Assembly (NCBI RefSeq): GCF_002995805.1
Contig: NZ_PVXL01000046.1
Span: 62,001 to 126,000, forward strand
Direction of reading: 5' to 3'
Length of the DNA stretch: 64,000 nt
Source of the DNA: Neomoorella stamsii
Lineage (GTDB): Bacteria; Bacillota; DSM-521; Neomoorellales; Neomoorellaceae
Shown here: one piece after another, positions 25,256 through 34,742 of the stretch
Layout of the letters: each line of letters begins with the position of its first letter
Numbering within the stretch: the first letter of the stretch is position 1
Position numbers and translations under genes: made by a program
The notes under the pieces: generated by a model
What the model was told of the DNA's origin: nothing
Databases searched by the model: none
The model's input: only the letters and a program-made list of their open reading frames with translations

Positions 25256-26655
25256 CTGCCAGCGCCCACCTCAGATAAAGCCTGTTTCGCCGCCAGGAAG
25301 CGGGCCAGCTCAACCCCTACCTGCCAGACATCCCCTGCGCCCATGGTTAAAATCAGGTCCCCGGCAGTACAGGATTTTTTTAGAAAGGCCATAGTTTCTT
25401 CCAGGGTAGGCAGGTAATAGACTTGCGAGTGCCCGTTTCTTTTGATTTCTTCCAGGATGAGCCGGGAAGTTACTCCGTCCAGGGGCTCTTCCCCGGCCGC
25501 ATAAATATCATTGATAATAACGACATCAGCCCGGTTAAAGGCACGACCGAATTCCCGGTAGAGGTGGTAGGTCCGGGTATAACGGTGGGGCTGGAAGACG
25601 GCCACTACCCTTCGCGCTCCCACCTGGCCAGCCGCCGCCAGGGTAGCCTCGATTTCCGTCGGGTGGTGGGCATAGTCATCAACCACCCGGGTAGCACCAT
25701 CATCCCAGAGGACCTCAAAGCGCCGGCCTACACCCCGAAACGCCCCCAGGGCCGAGGCGATGACCGGAAAGGGTGTCTCCAGCTGGTGGGCTACCGCAAT
25801 AGCCCCCAGGGCATTCAAAATATTATGACGCCCCGGTACCTTTAAAACTAGTTCTCCCAGGTACCGGTCACGGTAATATATGGCAGCACGTCCCCCCAGG
25901 CCACTCAAGGTTACTTCGCTGGCCCGGTAGTCGGGCTCACCACTAAAGCCATAAGTAATTACCGCTCGCCCGCTCCTAGTAGCAATCTCCGCCACCCGGG
26001 GATCTTCGGTACATAAAACGGCCTTGCCACCCGGCCGGACCTGGTCCAAAAATGCGGCAAAGGCGGCGACGATCCTTTCCAGGCTACCGTAGTGATCCAG
26101 GTGATCACTCTCAATATTGGTTACCAGGGCGATTTCCGGCTTTAACCATAAAAAAGAACCATCGCTTTCATCGGCCTCGGCTACAAAATAAGGTCCCCTC
26201 CCCGGCAGGGTATTGCTGTCAAATTCGCGGACATAACCGCCAATGACGGCTGCCGGGTCCAGGCCGGCTTCCTTCAGGGCCAGGGCTACCAGGGCTGAAG
26301 TCGTGGTTTTACCGTGGGCACCGGCCACAGCAATACCCCGCCGGGCGTTAAATAACCGGGCCAGCAGTTCCCCGCGCTTGATAACGGGTAAACCCCGGTG
26401 GCGAGCGGCAATAACTTCCGGATTGTCAGGCGGCACTGCCGAGGAAATAACAACCTCCTGTACCCCGGGAGCTATATTCCCTGCTTCATGGCGATGGTAG
26501 ATTACAGCACCCTGCGCTGCCAGTTGCCGGGTAAATTGATTTTCCTTGGGGTCCGAGCCTGATACCCGGTAACCCTGGACCAGCAACAGCTGGGCCAGGC
26601 CGCTCATACCCACCCCGCCAATGCCGACGAAGTGGGTCCAACCCCCTGCTCCCAA
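25246..26655 (-). CDS. murC: UDP-N-acetylmuramate--L-alanine ligase
   Basis: 469 residues from a TTG at 26655, chosen because AAGGAG lies 9 bp upstream; the ATG at 26664 is too close to it. The N-terminal Rossmann motif [17 protein letters not shown] and the ATP loop [16 protein letters not shown] identify MurC, and [10 protein letters not shown] is the conserved C-terminal motif. It adds L-Ala to UDP-MurNAc. It is followed at the 3' end by murB with overlap; the 185-bp gap to murG upstream holds a possible 40-codon ORF. Confidence 0.97.
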   Translation of the reverse strand: MGAGGWTHFVGIGGVGMSGLAQLLLVQGYRVSGSDPKENQFTRQLAAQGAVIYHRHEAGNIAPGVQEVVISSAVPPDNPEVIAARHRGLPVIKRGELLARLFNARRGIAVAGAHGKTTTSALVALALKEAGLDPAAVIGGYVREFDSNTLPGRGPYFVAEADESDGSFLWLKPEIALVTNIESDHLDHYGSLERIVAAFAAFLDQVRPGGKAVLCTEDPRVAEIATRSGRAVITYGFSGEPDYRASEVTLSGLGGRAAIYYRDRYLGELVLKVPGRHNILNALGAIAVAHQLETPFPVIASALGAFRGVGRRFEVLWDDGATRVVDDYAHHPTEIEATLAAAGQVGARRVVAVFQPHRYTRTYHLYREFGRAFNRADVVIINDIYAAGEEPLDGVTSRLILEEIKRNGHSQVYYLPTLEETMAFLKKSCTAGDLILTMGAGDVWQVGVELARFLAAKQALSEVGAGRCI

Positions 26656-26708
26656 ATCTTTCATCTCCTTCCCGCGGAGCTACTCCCGCCCTGGCTGCTA
26701 CATCTGCA

Positions 26709-26816
26709 TCATATGCATAGCCTGCATAACAGGTGCCTGGGCAGAGCTGTCCTCCCTTGCTCGCCATCCGTGAGGCCGGCTTCTTTCTGGCATGGGAGAA
26801 TAACAAGTCAGGCGGG
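26709..26816 (-). other. Possible 40-codon Met-rich small ORF in the murG-murC gap (approximate span)
   Basis: Reading the minus strand from an ATG just after CAGGACAAGCTC gives about 40 codons beginning MPRLTCYSPMPERSRPHGW and ending VMQAMHMMQM before a TAG. AGGA lies 7-8 bp upstream of the ATG. I recognise no family, and codon use alone does not decide. It could equally be an untranslated leader of murC. Confidence 0.25.
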
Positions 26817-26840
26817 GCATGAGCTTGTCCTGGGTTGAAT

Positions 26841-27962
26841 TTAACGTTTAGATCTTTCCAGCTCAGCTAAAATTACCTCTACGATGGCCTCCAGGGCATT
26901 GGGCCGGCCCAGTCTCACCGCTGCTGCCGCCATGGCCTGCAGGCGCCCGCGATCAGCCAGGAGATGGTTGATGGCCTGGTGGAGACGTCCTCCTTTAAGT
27001 TCCCGGTCCAGGATAAGGATGGCCGCCCCCTTCCTGGCCACAGCGCGGGCGTTATACTCCTGGTGGTTGGCGGCAGCGTGGGGGTAAGGGATCAAGATGG
27101 AAGGCAAGCCCCTGGCCAGGACCTCTGCCAAAAAAGAAGCCCCTGCCCGTCCGATTACCAGGTCGGCTGCCGCCAGGGCATGCTCCAGATCATAAATATA
27201 GGGTTTAATGGTAATATTGCCATATTTGTCCAGGTCTATTCCCCGTTCCCGGACCTGCTGCAGGTAAACTTCGTAGTCACGGCGCCCTGTTACCTGAAGT
27301 ATACTCACGTCAGGCCGCCCGGCCAATTCTTTCAATACCGGCAACATGGCTTGATTAATGCTTTTGGCCCCCTGGCTGCCGCCGACAACCACTATGAATA
27401 ACTGGTTTTCCCGGAGGCCCAGTTGCTGGCGGCTAACGCTACGGTCGGCCCAGAGAATTTCCGGTCGTACCGGTAAACCGGTGGTTACCAGGAGGGCGCG
27501 GCGGGGGAAACGGCCGGCCGCCTCGGGGAAGGTCAGGCAAACGGCCCGGGCCATGGTAGCCAGCAGGCGGTTGGTCAGGCCGGGAAAGGCATTCTGTTCA
27601 TGGAGAACCACCGGTATGCCCTGCAGGGCCGCGGCCAGGCACACCGGGCCGCTGACGTAGCCGCCGGTACCTACAACCAGCTCAGGCCGGAAGCGCCGCA
27701 CCTGGAACCAGGCTTCCCCCAGGCCCCGGGCTATTTTCGCCAGGGCAGGGACGTTTTTCCAGATCCGGCGCCGCTCCAGTCCCTGGACGGTAATGGTTGC
27801 GAAAGGCAGGCCGGCCCTGGGGACAACATCGGCTTCCAGCCCCCTGGCTGTACCAATATACAATAATTCTGCCTCCGGCCGGACCTGCTGCAGGCCCCGG
27901 GCAATGGCCAGGGCCGGGTAGACGTGACCCCCGGTACCCCCGCCGGTAATAATAATGCGCAA
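26841..27962 (-). CDS. murG: UDP-GlcNAc:lipid-I N-acetylglucosaminyltransferase
   Basis: 373 residues from a TTG at 27962, with GAGGTG eight bases upstream; the protein then begins MRIIITGGGTGGHVYPALA, the usual MurG start. GT-B fold motifs: GGYVSGPVCLAA and the C-terminal donor site VIGRAGASFLAEVLARGLPSILIPYPHAAANHQEYNA (as separate blocks). It makes lipid II on the inner face of the membrane. A strong hairpin over its translation-initiation region (27981-28008) could modulate expression. Confidence 0.97.
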   Translation of the reverse strand: MRIIITGGGTGGHVYPALAIARGLQQVRPEAELLYIGTARGLEADVVPRAGLPFATITVQGLERRRIWKNVPALAKIARGLGEAWFQVRRFRPELVVGTGGYVSGPVCLAAALQGIPVVLHEQNAFPGLTNRLLATMARAVCLTFPEAAGRFPRRALLVTTGLPVRPEILWADRSVSRQQLGLRENQLFIVVVGGSQGAKSINQAMLPVLKELAGRPDVSILQVTGRRDYEVYLQQVRERGIDLDKYGNITIKPYIYDLEHALAAADLVIGRAGASFLAEVLARGLPSILIPYPHAAANHQEYNARAVARKGAAILILDRELKGGRLHQAINHLLADRGRLQAMAAAAVRLGRPNALEAIVEVILAELERSKR

Positions 27963-27980
27963 AGTCAGGTCACCTCTAAT

Positions 27981-28008
27981 CCAGCACTGGCGCACGCGTC
28001 AGTGCTGG
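27981..28008. promoter_or_regulatory. Hairpin at the ftsW end / murG leader
   Basis: CCAGCACTG (27981-27989) pairs perfectly with CAGTGCTGG (28000-28008), and inner CGC/GCG pairs extend the stem. It covers the ftsW stop codon and lies 19 bp upstream of the murG TTG. There is no T-tract, so it is not an obvious terminator. Confidence 0.5.
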
Positions 28009-29093
28009 GCATAGCGGGATATATTGAGCAAGATGCCGATACCCAGCAAGGAAAATATCAGGGAAGAGCCGCCGTAGCTTACCAGGGGCAGGGTGATGCC
28101 CGTTACCGGCAGCATGCCGGTGACCACCCCCATATTGATCAGGGCCTGGAGGGCCAGCATAATGGTCAGGCCGGCGGCCAGGAGGCTGCCAAAGGCGTCG
28201 GGAGCTTTAAAGGCCGTATGGAAACCCCGCCAGACCAGGATTAAAAAGAGGATTACCACCAGGGCGGCGCCGATAAACCCCAGCTCTTCGCTGATAATGG
28301 CGAAGATAAAGTCTGTATGGTTTTCCGGGAGGTAATACAGCTTCTGCCGTCCCTCACCAAGGCCGGTACCAAAGAGACCGCCGGAGCCAATGGCCAGCAG
28401 GGATTGGATAGTCTGCCAACCGTACATGCGGGGGTCGGCCCAGGGGTCCAGAAAAGCTGTAAAGCGGGCCATGCGGTAGGGGGCAATGACAATAGCTAGA
28501 GCCACCGCCGCCACACCCAGGACGGCCAGCAGGGCCAGGTAACGTTTATCTGCCCCGGCTACCGTGAGCATGAGGTAGGTAGTCCCGGCTACGGCCACAG
28601 CCGTGCCAAGGTCGGGCTGGGCCAGGATTAAGAGACAAACCAGGGCCATCAGGGCAAGATAGGGGCCTATCCCCTGCACCAGGTAATGAAGGTGCTGGCG
28701 GTTCTGGGCCAGGCTGGCTGCCAGGAAGATGACCATGGCCAGTTTAATGGTTTCCGAAGGCTGGAAACTTAAGGATCCTACTCCCAACCAGCGAGTCGAA
28801 CCCCGGGAAGCGGTGCCGATAATTAAGACCAGCACCAGGAGGATAATGGCCAGCCCCAGAAAAGGCGTTGCCAGGCGGCGTAAATGGGTGTAGTCGAATT
28901 GCATGGTAAAAAAAAGGCCGCTCAAGCCTATGGCCGCCCAGGCCAGCTGGCGTTTTAAAAAGTAGAAGGCATCGCCGTAGTTGTAGGAAGAAGTAAGGGC
29001 GCTGGCGCTGAAAACCATGATAATCCCTATCCCGAGCAGGAGCACAACCGGCAGTAAGATCCAGAAATCAATGGGCCCTGCCCTGCGGCGCAT
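27999..29093 (-). CDS. ftsW: SEDS peptidoglycan glycosyltransferase FtsW/SpoVE
   Basis: 364 residues from the ATG at 29093 with AGGAGG eight bases upstream. About ten membrane segments; the SEDS hallmarks are [29 protein letters not shown], the catalytic-region loop [17 protein letters not shown] and [14 protein letters not shown] near the C-terminus. It polymerises glycan strands with the class B PBP encoded upstream (spoVD). In Bacillus the dcw copy is SpoVE (spore cortex); which role applies cannot be read from sequence. It overlaps murD by 26 bp. Confidence 0.95.
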   Translation of the reverse strand: MRRRAGPIDFWILLPVVLLLGIGIIMVFSASALTSSYNYGDAFYFLKRQLAWAAIGLSGLFFTMQFDYTHLRRLATPFLGLAIILLVLVLIIGTASRGSTRWLGVGSLSFQPSETIKLAMVIFLAASLAQNRQHLHYLVQGIGPYLALMALVCLLILAQPDLGTAVAVAGTTYLMLTVAGADKRYLALLAVLGVAAVALAIVIAPYRMARFTAFLDPWADPRMYGWQTIQSLLAIGSGGLFGTGLGEGRQKLYYLPENHTDFIFAIISEELGFIGAALVVILFLILVWRGFHTAFKAPDAFGSLLAAGLTIMLALQALINMGVVTGMLPVTGITLPLVSYGGSSLIFSLLGIGILLNISRYAQH

Positions 29094-30474
29094 GATGGTT
29101 ACCTCCTCCATCGCTGTTTTCCGCCAGTTCCCGTACTATACTTTTAAACAGGTCGCCCCGTTCTTCATAGTTATTAAACATATCCCAGCTGGCGCAGGCC
29201 GGCGAGAGCATGACGATGTCCCCCGGAGAGGCTTGCCGGGCTGCCTCCAGGACGGCATCTTTAAAACCGGAGGCCCGGTAAATATGCTTAATCCCTGCCC
29301 CCCTGGCTGCCTGCTCCAGGTCCGGAGCCGCTTCGCCCACCAGGACCAGGTACTTGACCCGGCCGGCCATTCTCTGGGCCAGCGGGGTAAAGTCACTACC
29401 CTTGTTTCTCCCCCCGGCAATAAGGACTATAGGGTTGGGATAGGCCTCCAGGGCCTTCATGGTAGCCTCGGGGTTGGTTCCTTTGGAATCGTTTATATAG
29501 AGGACGCCGCCCACCTTGGCTACCCGTTCCAGGCGGTGGGGAACGCCGGGGAAGGTTTTTAGAGTGGCCATTAACTGTTCCGGCTTTACCCCTAGAGCCA
29601 GGGCAACCAGGGATGCTGCCAGGCAGTTTTCGAGATTATGGTTGCCTTTTAAAGAAAGCTCTTCCCGGTGGCATAGCTTGACTTCCCCGCTGCCAAGATT
29701 GGCGTAAATTACACCGTCTTTGAGAAAGGCTCCCCGCTCCGGCCGCTGCCGGCGGCTGAAAAATAACACCTGCGCTTTTGAGTTGTTAGCCAGTTCCCTG
29801 ATCAGGGGGTCATCGTAATTTAAAACGGCAAAATCTCCCGGCTCCTGGAAGGCCATGATGCGAGCTTTGGCGGCTATGTAGCTGGCCAGATCCCCATGGC
29901 GGTCCATGTGGTCCGGGGTAATATTCAAAATCACCGCTACCCGCGGGCGGAAAGAGGTTACGGCCTCCAGCTGGAAACTGCTAACCTCGCAGACGACATA
30001 GCCCCCCGGGATTACCTCCCTTACTTCCTTTACCAGGGGAATGCCGATATTGCCCCCCACTACCGCCGGCAGGCCGGCATCCTGGAGGATCTGGCCGCAC
30101 AGGGCCGTAGTAGTTGTCTTGCCGTTGGTCCCGGTAACGGCCGCTATCTTTACCCCCGGCGGCAGCAGGCGATAGGCCAGCTCCAGTTCACTCCAGATGG
30201 GAATCCCCAGTTGCCGCGCCTCGGCCAGGGGCGGTTCCCAGGAGGGCACGCCAGGACTAGTTACCACCAGGTAGGGTTGCAGCAAAGCTACCTCCGGGTA
30301 GCGGCCTAAGATAAGCTCCACCCCGGCCCGGTTTAAAGCATCTAATTCTTCCCCGTCCAGCAATTTGTGGTCACAGGCAGTAACCCTGGCGCCCAGCCGG
30401 GCCAGTTCGGCTGCTGCTGCCCGGCCGCTTTTTCCCAGGCCTACTACCAGTACTTTTTTACCCTGCCAGGACAT
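29068..30474 (-). CDS. murD: UDP-MurNAc-L-alanine--D-glutamate ligase
   Basis: 468 residues. N-terminal [22 protein letters not shown], the ATP loop [18 protein letters not shown] and the C-terminal [20 protein letters not shown] define MurD. It adds D-Glu to UDP-MurNAc-Ala. The ATG at 30474 follows AAGGTAGAAAA. It sits between mraY and ftsW, and its final codons overlap the ftsW start, which fits coupled translation. Confidence 0.97.
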   Translation of the reverse strand: MSWQGKKVLVVGLGKSGRAAAAELARLGARVTACDHKLLDGEELDALNRAGVELILGRYPEVALLQPYLVVTSPGVPSWEPPLAEARQLGIPIWSELELAYRLLPPGVKIAAVTGTNGKTTTTALCGQILQDAGLPAVVGGNIGIPLVKEVREVIPGGYVVCEVSSFQLEAVTSFRPRVAVILNITPDHMDRHGDLASYIAAKARIMAFQEPGDFAVLNYDDPLIRELANNSKAQVLFFSRRQRPERGAFLKDGVIYANLGSGEVKLCHREELSLKGNHNLENCLAASLVALALGVKPEQLMATLKTFPGVPHRLERVAKVGGVLYINDSKGTNPEATMKALEAYPNPIVLIAGGRNKGSDFTPLAQRMAGRVKYLVLVGEAAPDLEQAARGAGIKHIYRASGFKDAVLEAARQASPGDIVMLSPACASWDMFNNYEERGDLFKSIVRELAENSDGGGNHHAPQGRAH

Positions 30475-30499
30475 TTTTCTACCTTCTTCCTGTCCACTT

Positions 30500-31456
30500 T
30501 TAAATAGTTAAAACATAAAGTCCGGCTATAGCCAGCACTATGGCCAGGGCCCAGAAGAAGATCACCACTCTAGTTTCCGGCCAGCCGGCCAGTTCAAAGT
30601 GATGGTGCAGGGGGCTCATGCGAAAGAGGCGCCGGCCGGTAAGGCGAAAGGACGCTACCTGCAGGATCACTGAAAGGGCTTCGATAACGTAAACCCCACC
30701 CAGGACCGGCAATACCAGTTCCGTCCGGGTCATGATGGCCAGGAAGCCGATGGCCGCCCCCAGGGCCAGGGAACCGGTATCACCCATAAAAACCTTCGCT
30801 GGATGAAAATTATACGCTAAAAAACCCAGACATCCTCCCGCCAGGGCAGCAGCAAATATTACCAGCTCCCGCTCTCCGCCGGCCAGGGCTATTAGACCGT
30901 AGGCCAAGGCCACCCAGAGGGTAATGCCCGCCGCCAGGCCGTCCAGCCCGTCCGTCAGGTTAACCGCGTTAGTTGTAGCCACCAGGAGCAGGGCCGCCAG
31001 CAGCGGGTATGACCAGCCCAGGTCCAGGGTTAAGCCGGTTAAGGGTACCTGGAGGGCGCTGCCCCGGCCCAGCCAGAGCATGGCCACCACCCCGCCCACC
31101 AGGCCCAAAAGCACCTGGCCGCCCAGCTTCTGGCGGGCGTAAAGGCCTAAAGGGCGGTGAAAAACTACCTTCAAACCATCGTCAGCAAGGCCAATCAAAG
31201 CATATCCCCAGGTCAGGATAAGGGCCGATAACATTAACGGTGAAGGCGGGGCCATTACCAGGGAAGCCATGGTCAAGCTGGTTAAAAATAAAATGCCGCC
31301 CATGGTCGGGGTACCGGTCTTGGTCATGTGGCGGCGGGGACCGTCATTGCGGATTGTCTGCCCGGCCTTCAACCGCCTTAAGATAGCAATCACTGCTGGC
31401 CCCAGGATAATGGTAATCGCCGCTGCCAGGCCCAGGGTTTTTAAAGCCTCAGCCAT
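30500..31456 (-). CDS. mraY: Phospho-N-acetylmuramoyl-pentapeptide-transferase
   Basis: 318 residues from the ATG at 31456 (GGAGGTGGAGG upstream); the longer open frame would lie inside murF. About ten membrane segments. Conserved cytosolic loops are [28 protein letters not shown] with the Mg2+-binding aspartates, [11 protein letters not shown] and the [15 protein letters not shown] motif. It couples UDP-MurNAc-pentapeptide to undecaprenyl phosphate, making lipid I. It overlaps the murF stop by 8 bp. Confidence 0.97.
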   Translation of the reverse strand: MAEALKTLGLAAAITIILGPAVIAILRRLKAGQTIRNDGPRRHMTKTGTPTMGGILFLTSLTMASLVMAPPSPLMLSALILTWGYALIGLADDGLKVVFHRPLGLYARQKLGGQVLLGLVGGVVAMLWLGRGSALQVPLTGLTLDLGWSYPLLAALLLVATTNAVNLTDGLDGLAAGITLWVALAYGLIALAGGERELVIFAAALAGGCLGFLAYNFHPAKVFMGDTGSLALGAAIGFLAIMTRTELVLPVLGGVYVIEALSVILQVASFRLTGRRLFRMSPLHHHFELAGWPETRVVIFFWALAIVLAIAGLYVLTI

Positions 31457-32846
31457 TGACCTCCACCTCCCAGGCGGCCAGGACCTGCTCCATGCCCGCC
31501 AGGCGAGAGCCTTTAAAAAGGACGACATCCCCGGCCCCCAGGTCCCGCAGGTGTCCTGCTGCTTCCCGGTGACTGGCGCAACTGAAAACCTGTCCCGGCG
31601 GCATGCCGGCGGCTATTGCCCCGGCAGCTATTTCCCGGGCCAGTTCCCCCACGGTAACCAGGCGGAAAAGACCCGTGCCAGCGGCAAACCTGCCTATCTC
31701 ACGGTGGAGGGCCGGCGCCGCGGGTCCCAGTTCGCGCATATCCCCCAGGACGGCCACCTTGCGGCCCGGCATAGTGGCCAGGACCTGGAGGGCGGCCTGC
31801 ATGGACTCAGGGTTGGCGTTGTAGGCATCGTTAAAAACCAGGCAACCTCCCGGGCCCGTCCGCAACTCCTGGCGTAAGTTCTCAGCCGGCCAGTTTTTCA
31901 ACCCGGCGGTCATGGTGCCCGGAGCCAGGCTTAAGATGTAGCCGGTGGCCAGGGCCGCCAGGGTATCATAAACATTATGCAGGCCCGGCACCGGTATTTG
32001 CAGCCGGATCTCAGCGCCCGGAAAAACGGCGGTGAAGATCGTGCCCTGCGCTCCCAGGACGGTAATGTCCCGGGCCATGACATCCGCCTCGCTCTTGATA
32101 CCGTAAAAGATTACCCGGCAGCGGCAGGTAGCTGCCAGCTTGCGGCACCATTCGTCGTCGCCGTTTAAAATGGCCACCCCTCCAGGGGACAGGGCGGCCA
32201 GGAGTTCCCCCTTAGCCGCAGCGATATTTGCCACTGAACCCAGGCGTTCCAGGTGGGCCGTACCGATATTGGTTATGATGCCCATGGTAGGCCGGGCGAT
32301 GGCACAAAGGGCAGCTATCTCTCCTGGCCCCCGCATGGCCATCTCTACCACGGCGGCCTCGTGTTCAGGTGAAAGGCTCAAAAGGGTCAGGGGCAGGCCA
32401 ATCTCGTTGTTAAAATTGCCCGGGGTCTTTAAAACCTTCATACCCGTACTTAACACGGCGGCCACCAGATTTTTGGTCGTGGTCTTGCCGCTGGAGCCGG
32501 TTACGGCGATGAGGGGACCGGTAAAATTTTTCTGCCGGTGGTAAGCGGCCAGCCGTTGCAGGGCCTGGAGGGTGTCATCCACCTGGATCAGGGCCTGTGC
32601 CGGCTGCCGGCCGGCCACTATTTCCGGGGGGAAATGTTCACCTATGGCTGCCGCCGCGCCACCAGCCAGGGCCATCCCTATAAAGTCATGGCCGTCAAAG
32701 CGCTCCCCTTTAAGGGCGATAAAAAGCATCCCCGGCTTGATGGAGCGGCTATCGGTGCTGACCCCCCTGACCGGGGTTGTCCCTTCCCCGCCAACCAGCC
32801 GGCCTTGAACGGCGGTACATATTTCCCCGGCCATGGCCACTAACAC
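31449..32846 (-). CDS. murF: UDP-MurNAc-tripeptide--D-alanyl-D-alanine ligase
   Basis: 465 residues from a GTG at 32846 with GGGAGGG six bases upstream. Three Mur-ligase domains: the N-terminal VRGVSTDSRSIKPGMLFIALKGERFDGHDF, the ATP loop AVTGSSGKTTTKNLVAAVL and DAYNANPESMQAALQVL. It adds the terminal D-Ala-D-Ala. It overlaps murE upstream by 7 bp and mraY downstream by 8 bp, so the run murE-murF-mraY is tightly coupled. Confidence 0.97.
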   Translation of the reverse strand: MLVAMAGEICTAVQGRLVGGEGTTPVRGVSTDSRSIKPGMLFIALKGERFDGHDFIGMALAGGAAAAIGEHFPPEIVAGRQPAQALIQVDDTLQALQRLAAYHRQKNFTGPLIAVTGSSGKTTTKNLVAAVLSTGMKVLKTPGNFNNEIGLPLTLLSLSPEHEAAVVEMAMRGPGEIAALCAIARPTMGIITNIGTAHLERLGSVANIAAAKGELLAALSPGGVAILNGDDEWCRKLAATCRCRVIFYGIKSEADVMARDITVLGAQGTIFTAVFPGAEIRLQIPVPGLHNVYDTLAALATGYILSLAPGTMTAGLKNWPAENLRQELRTGPGGCLVFNDAYNANPESMQAALQVLATMPGRKVAVLGDMRELGPAAPALHREIGRFAAGTGLFRLVTVGELAREIAAGAIAAGMPPGQVFSCASHREAAGHLRDLGAGDVVLFKGSRLAGMEQVLAAWEVEVNG

Positions 32847-34339
32847 GAAGATCCCTCCCCGGTATAACCCAGTGCTGCCAGTTCTTCCCTGGCCACCTGG
32901 CGGTCATCAAAGGGCAGTGTCCGGCCTTTGACGATCTGGTAGGTCTCATGCCCCTTACCAGCAATAACCACCATATCCCCCGGCCGGGCCTGGGCCAGGG
33001 CCGCGGCAATGGCCCGGCGCCGGTCCACCACCACCTGGTAGCGGGCGCCAGGTACTTCTTCTACCCCGGGAAGAATATCAGTAATTATGGCCTCCGGATC
33101 TTCATCGCGCGGGTTATCAGAAGTAATAATACAGTAATCGCTTAACCGGGCGGCTGCTTTGCCCATCTGGGGCCGCTTGCCCCTGTCCCGGTTACCGCCG
33201 CAACCGAAAACAACAATCAGGTTCCCCGTTGTTACCTGCCGGGCCGCCTGGAGGACATTCTCCAGGCCGTCGGGGGTATGGGCATAATCGACGACCACAG
33301 TGAAAGGCTGGCCCTGGCGCACCTGCTCCAGGCGGCCGGGCACACCCTTGACTTCTCCTAAAGTTTTCACAATCGCCACGGGGTCAAGGCCTTCCCGCCA
33401 GGCTACGGTAAAGGCCGCCAGGGCATTATAAATATTAAAGCGACCGGTGAGTTTGAGGTTGAGTTCCACTTCTCCTCCCGGCCAGGTCACCCGGCAGGTA
33501 GCGCCGCCCGCCGTCAAATTTATATCCCGGGCCCGGACCTGGCATTCAGGACTGCAGCCATAAGTAACTACCGGTACCGGGGTCAAGGTTATTAAGCGGG
33601 CGCTATAGGGGTCATCGCCGTTGATAACAGCGTATTTGGGTCCTCCTTTAACGCCCTTGCCCAGGGCCTGGAAGAGCCTGGCTTTGACTTTAAAGTAGTC
33701 CTCCATGTCCCGGTGGAAGTCCAGGTGATCCTGGGTCAAATTGGTAAAGACGGCGACGTCAAACTCGGCCCCTTCCACCCGGTGCAGGGCCAGGGCATGG
33801 GAGGATACTTCCATGACTACCCCTTGAGCCCCGAGGTTAACCAGCTGGTGCAGGAGGGCCTGCAAGTCCAGGGCTTCTGGTGTGGTGTGTGCGGTCGGTA
33901 AGACCTTATCGCCTAAGCGGTTGCCAATGGTGCCCAGCAAACCGGTAGGCCGGCCGGCGCCCTCCAGTACAGCCTGGATGAGGTGGGTGGTCGTAGTCTT
34001 GCCGTTGGTGCCGGTTACCCCGATGAGACGCAACCGGTGGCTGGGATAACCGTAAAAACGGGCCGCGAGCATTCCTAAGGCCCGGCGGCTGTCGCCTACC
34101 CGTACCCAGGCCACCCCGGGTGGCAGGGGGACTTCCTCCTCCAGGACGACGGCTACCGCGCCTCTAGCCAGGGCGTCGTTAATATATAAGTGGCCGTCAG
34201 TCTTAAAGCCTTTGATGGCAACAAAAAGAAAACCAGGCTGCACCTGCCGGGAATCATAATGGAGACCGGCCAGGTAAACCTGCTGGTCGCCGCCGCGGTC
34301 TATAACGTCTATCGCAGCTACTAATTCCTCCAGGGTCAC
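32840..34339 (-). CDS. murE: UDP-MurNAc-dipeptide--2,6-diaminopimelate ligase
   Basis: 499 residues, GTG start at 34339 with GAGGAGG upstream. ATP loop [19 protein letters not shown]; the substrate-selecting motif reads DNPRDEDPE, the form known for meso-diaminopimelate enzymes rather than lysine enzymes, so the cell wall is predicted to be DAP type. The 403-bp gap upstream holds repeat R1 copy 2 and a GC-rich hairpin, with no other promoter recognised. Confidence 0.97.
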   Translation of the reverse strand: MTLEELVAAIDVIDRGGDQQVYLAGLHYDSRQVQPGFLFVAIKGFKTDGHLYINDALARGAVAVVLEEEVPLPPGVAWVRVGDSRRALGMLAARFYGYPSHRLRLIGVTGTNGKTTTTHLIQAVLEGAGRPTGLLGTIGNRLGDKVLPTAHTTPEALDLQALLHQLVNLGAQGVVMEVSSHALALHRVEGAEFDVAVFTNLTQDHLDFHRDMEDYFKVKARLFQALGKGVKGGPKYAVINGDDPYSARLITLTPVPVVTYGCSPECQVRARDINLTAGGATCRVTWPGGEVELNLKLTGRFNIYNALAAFTVAWREGLDPVAIVKTLGEVKGVPGRLEQVRQGQPFTVVVDYAHTPDGLENVLQAARQVTTGNLIVVFGCGGNRDRGKRPQMGKAAARLSDYCIITSDNPRDEDPEAIITDILPGVEEVPGARYQVVVDRRRAIAAALAQARPGDMVVIAGKGHETYQIVKGRTLPFDDRQVAREELAALGYTGEGSSC

Positions 34340-34384
34340 GGCAAAATGTTCCTCCTCGGAAAAAAGGTTCTGTCAGAAATGGTG

Positions 34385-34650
34385 CCTTGTGGGGGGATAT
34401 GTCCCTCCGCCGCTCAGGAGTTACGCGCCGACAGGACGACGGCTCGGTTCGGACCGCTGCTCGTCGCCTGTGGATTGCCCATGAACAGGCTCCTGGTTCC
34501 GCCAACTTTACTCCTTCTATAAGATTACGTTGTTCCCTCACAAAGGTACGCTCAGGCTCCTCGGGGCGCCGGCAGCGGTTGCCTCACCTCGCCTGTCCTT
34601 TTGACCTTTGCTCCACTATTCGCGGCTCCGGGATATATCCACGCCCCTAC
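34385..34650. repeat. Structured repeat R1, copy 2 (candidate noncoding RNA), between spoVD and murE
   Basis: The core 34406-34629 matches copy 1 closely, including GCTCCACTATTCGCGGCTCC at the right end. The closing stem is here GGATATGTCCC (34395-34405) with GGGATATATCC (34630-34640). Both arms differ from copy 1 yet still pair, which indicates selection for the stem. The inner pair ACCGCTGC (34453-34460) / GCAGCGGT (34572-34579) is kept. It lies in the murE leader on the minus strand. No ORF. Confidence 0.75.
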
Positions 34651-34710
34651 CTGCCCTGAGTGGTTTAGCTATATTCTTACCATCTGTTGGCAATTTAACC
34701 TTGTAATGGT

Positions 34711-34737
34711 TAGCCCGGCGCCTAAAGCGCCGGGCTA
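34711..34737. terminator. GC-rich hairpin just downstream of spoVD
   Basis: TAGCCCGGCGC and GCGCCGGGCTA form a perfect 11-bp stem with a 5-base loop, 6 bp past the spoVD stop. There is no T-tract on either side, so it may be a partial terminator or mRNA-stabilising 3' end rather than a full stop. Confidence 0.55.
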
Positions 34738-34742
34738 TTATG

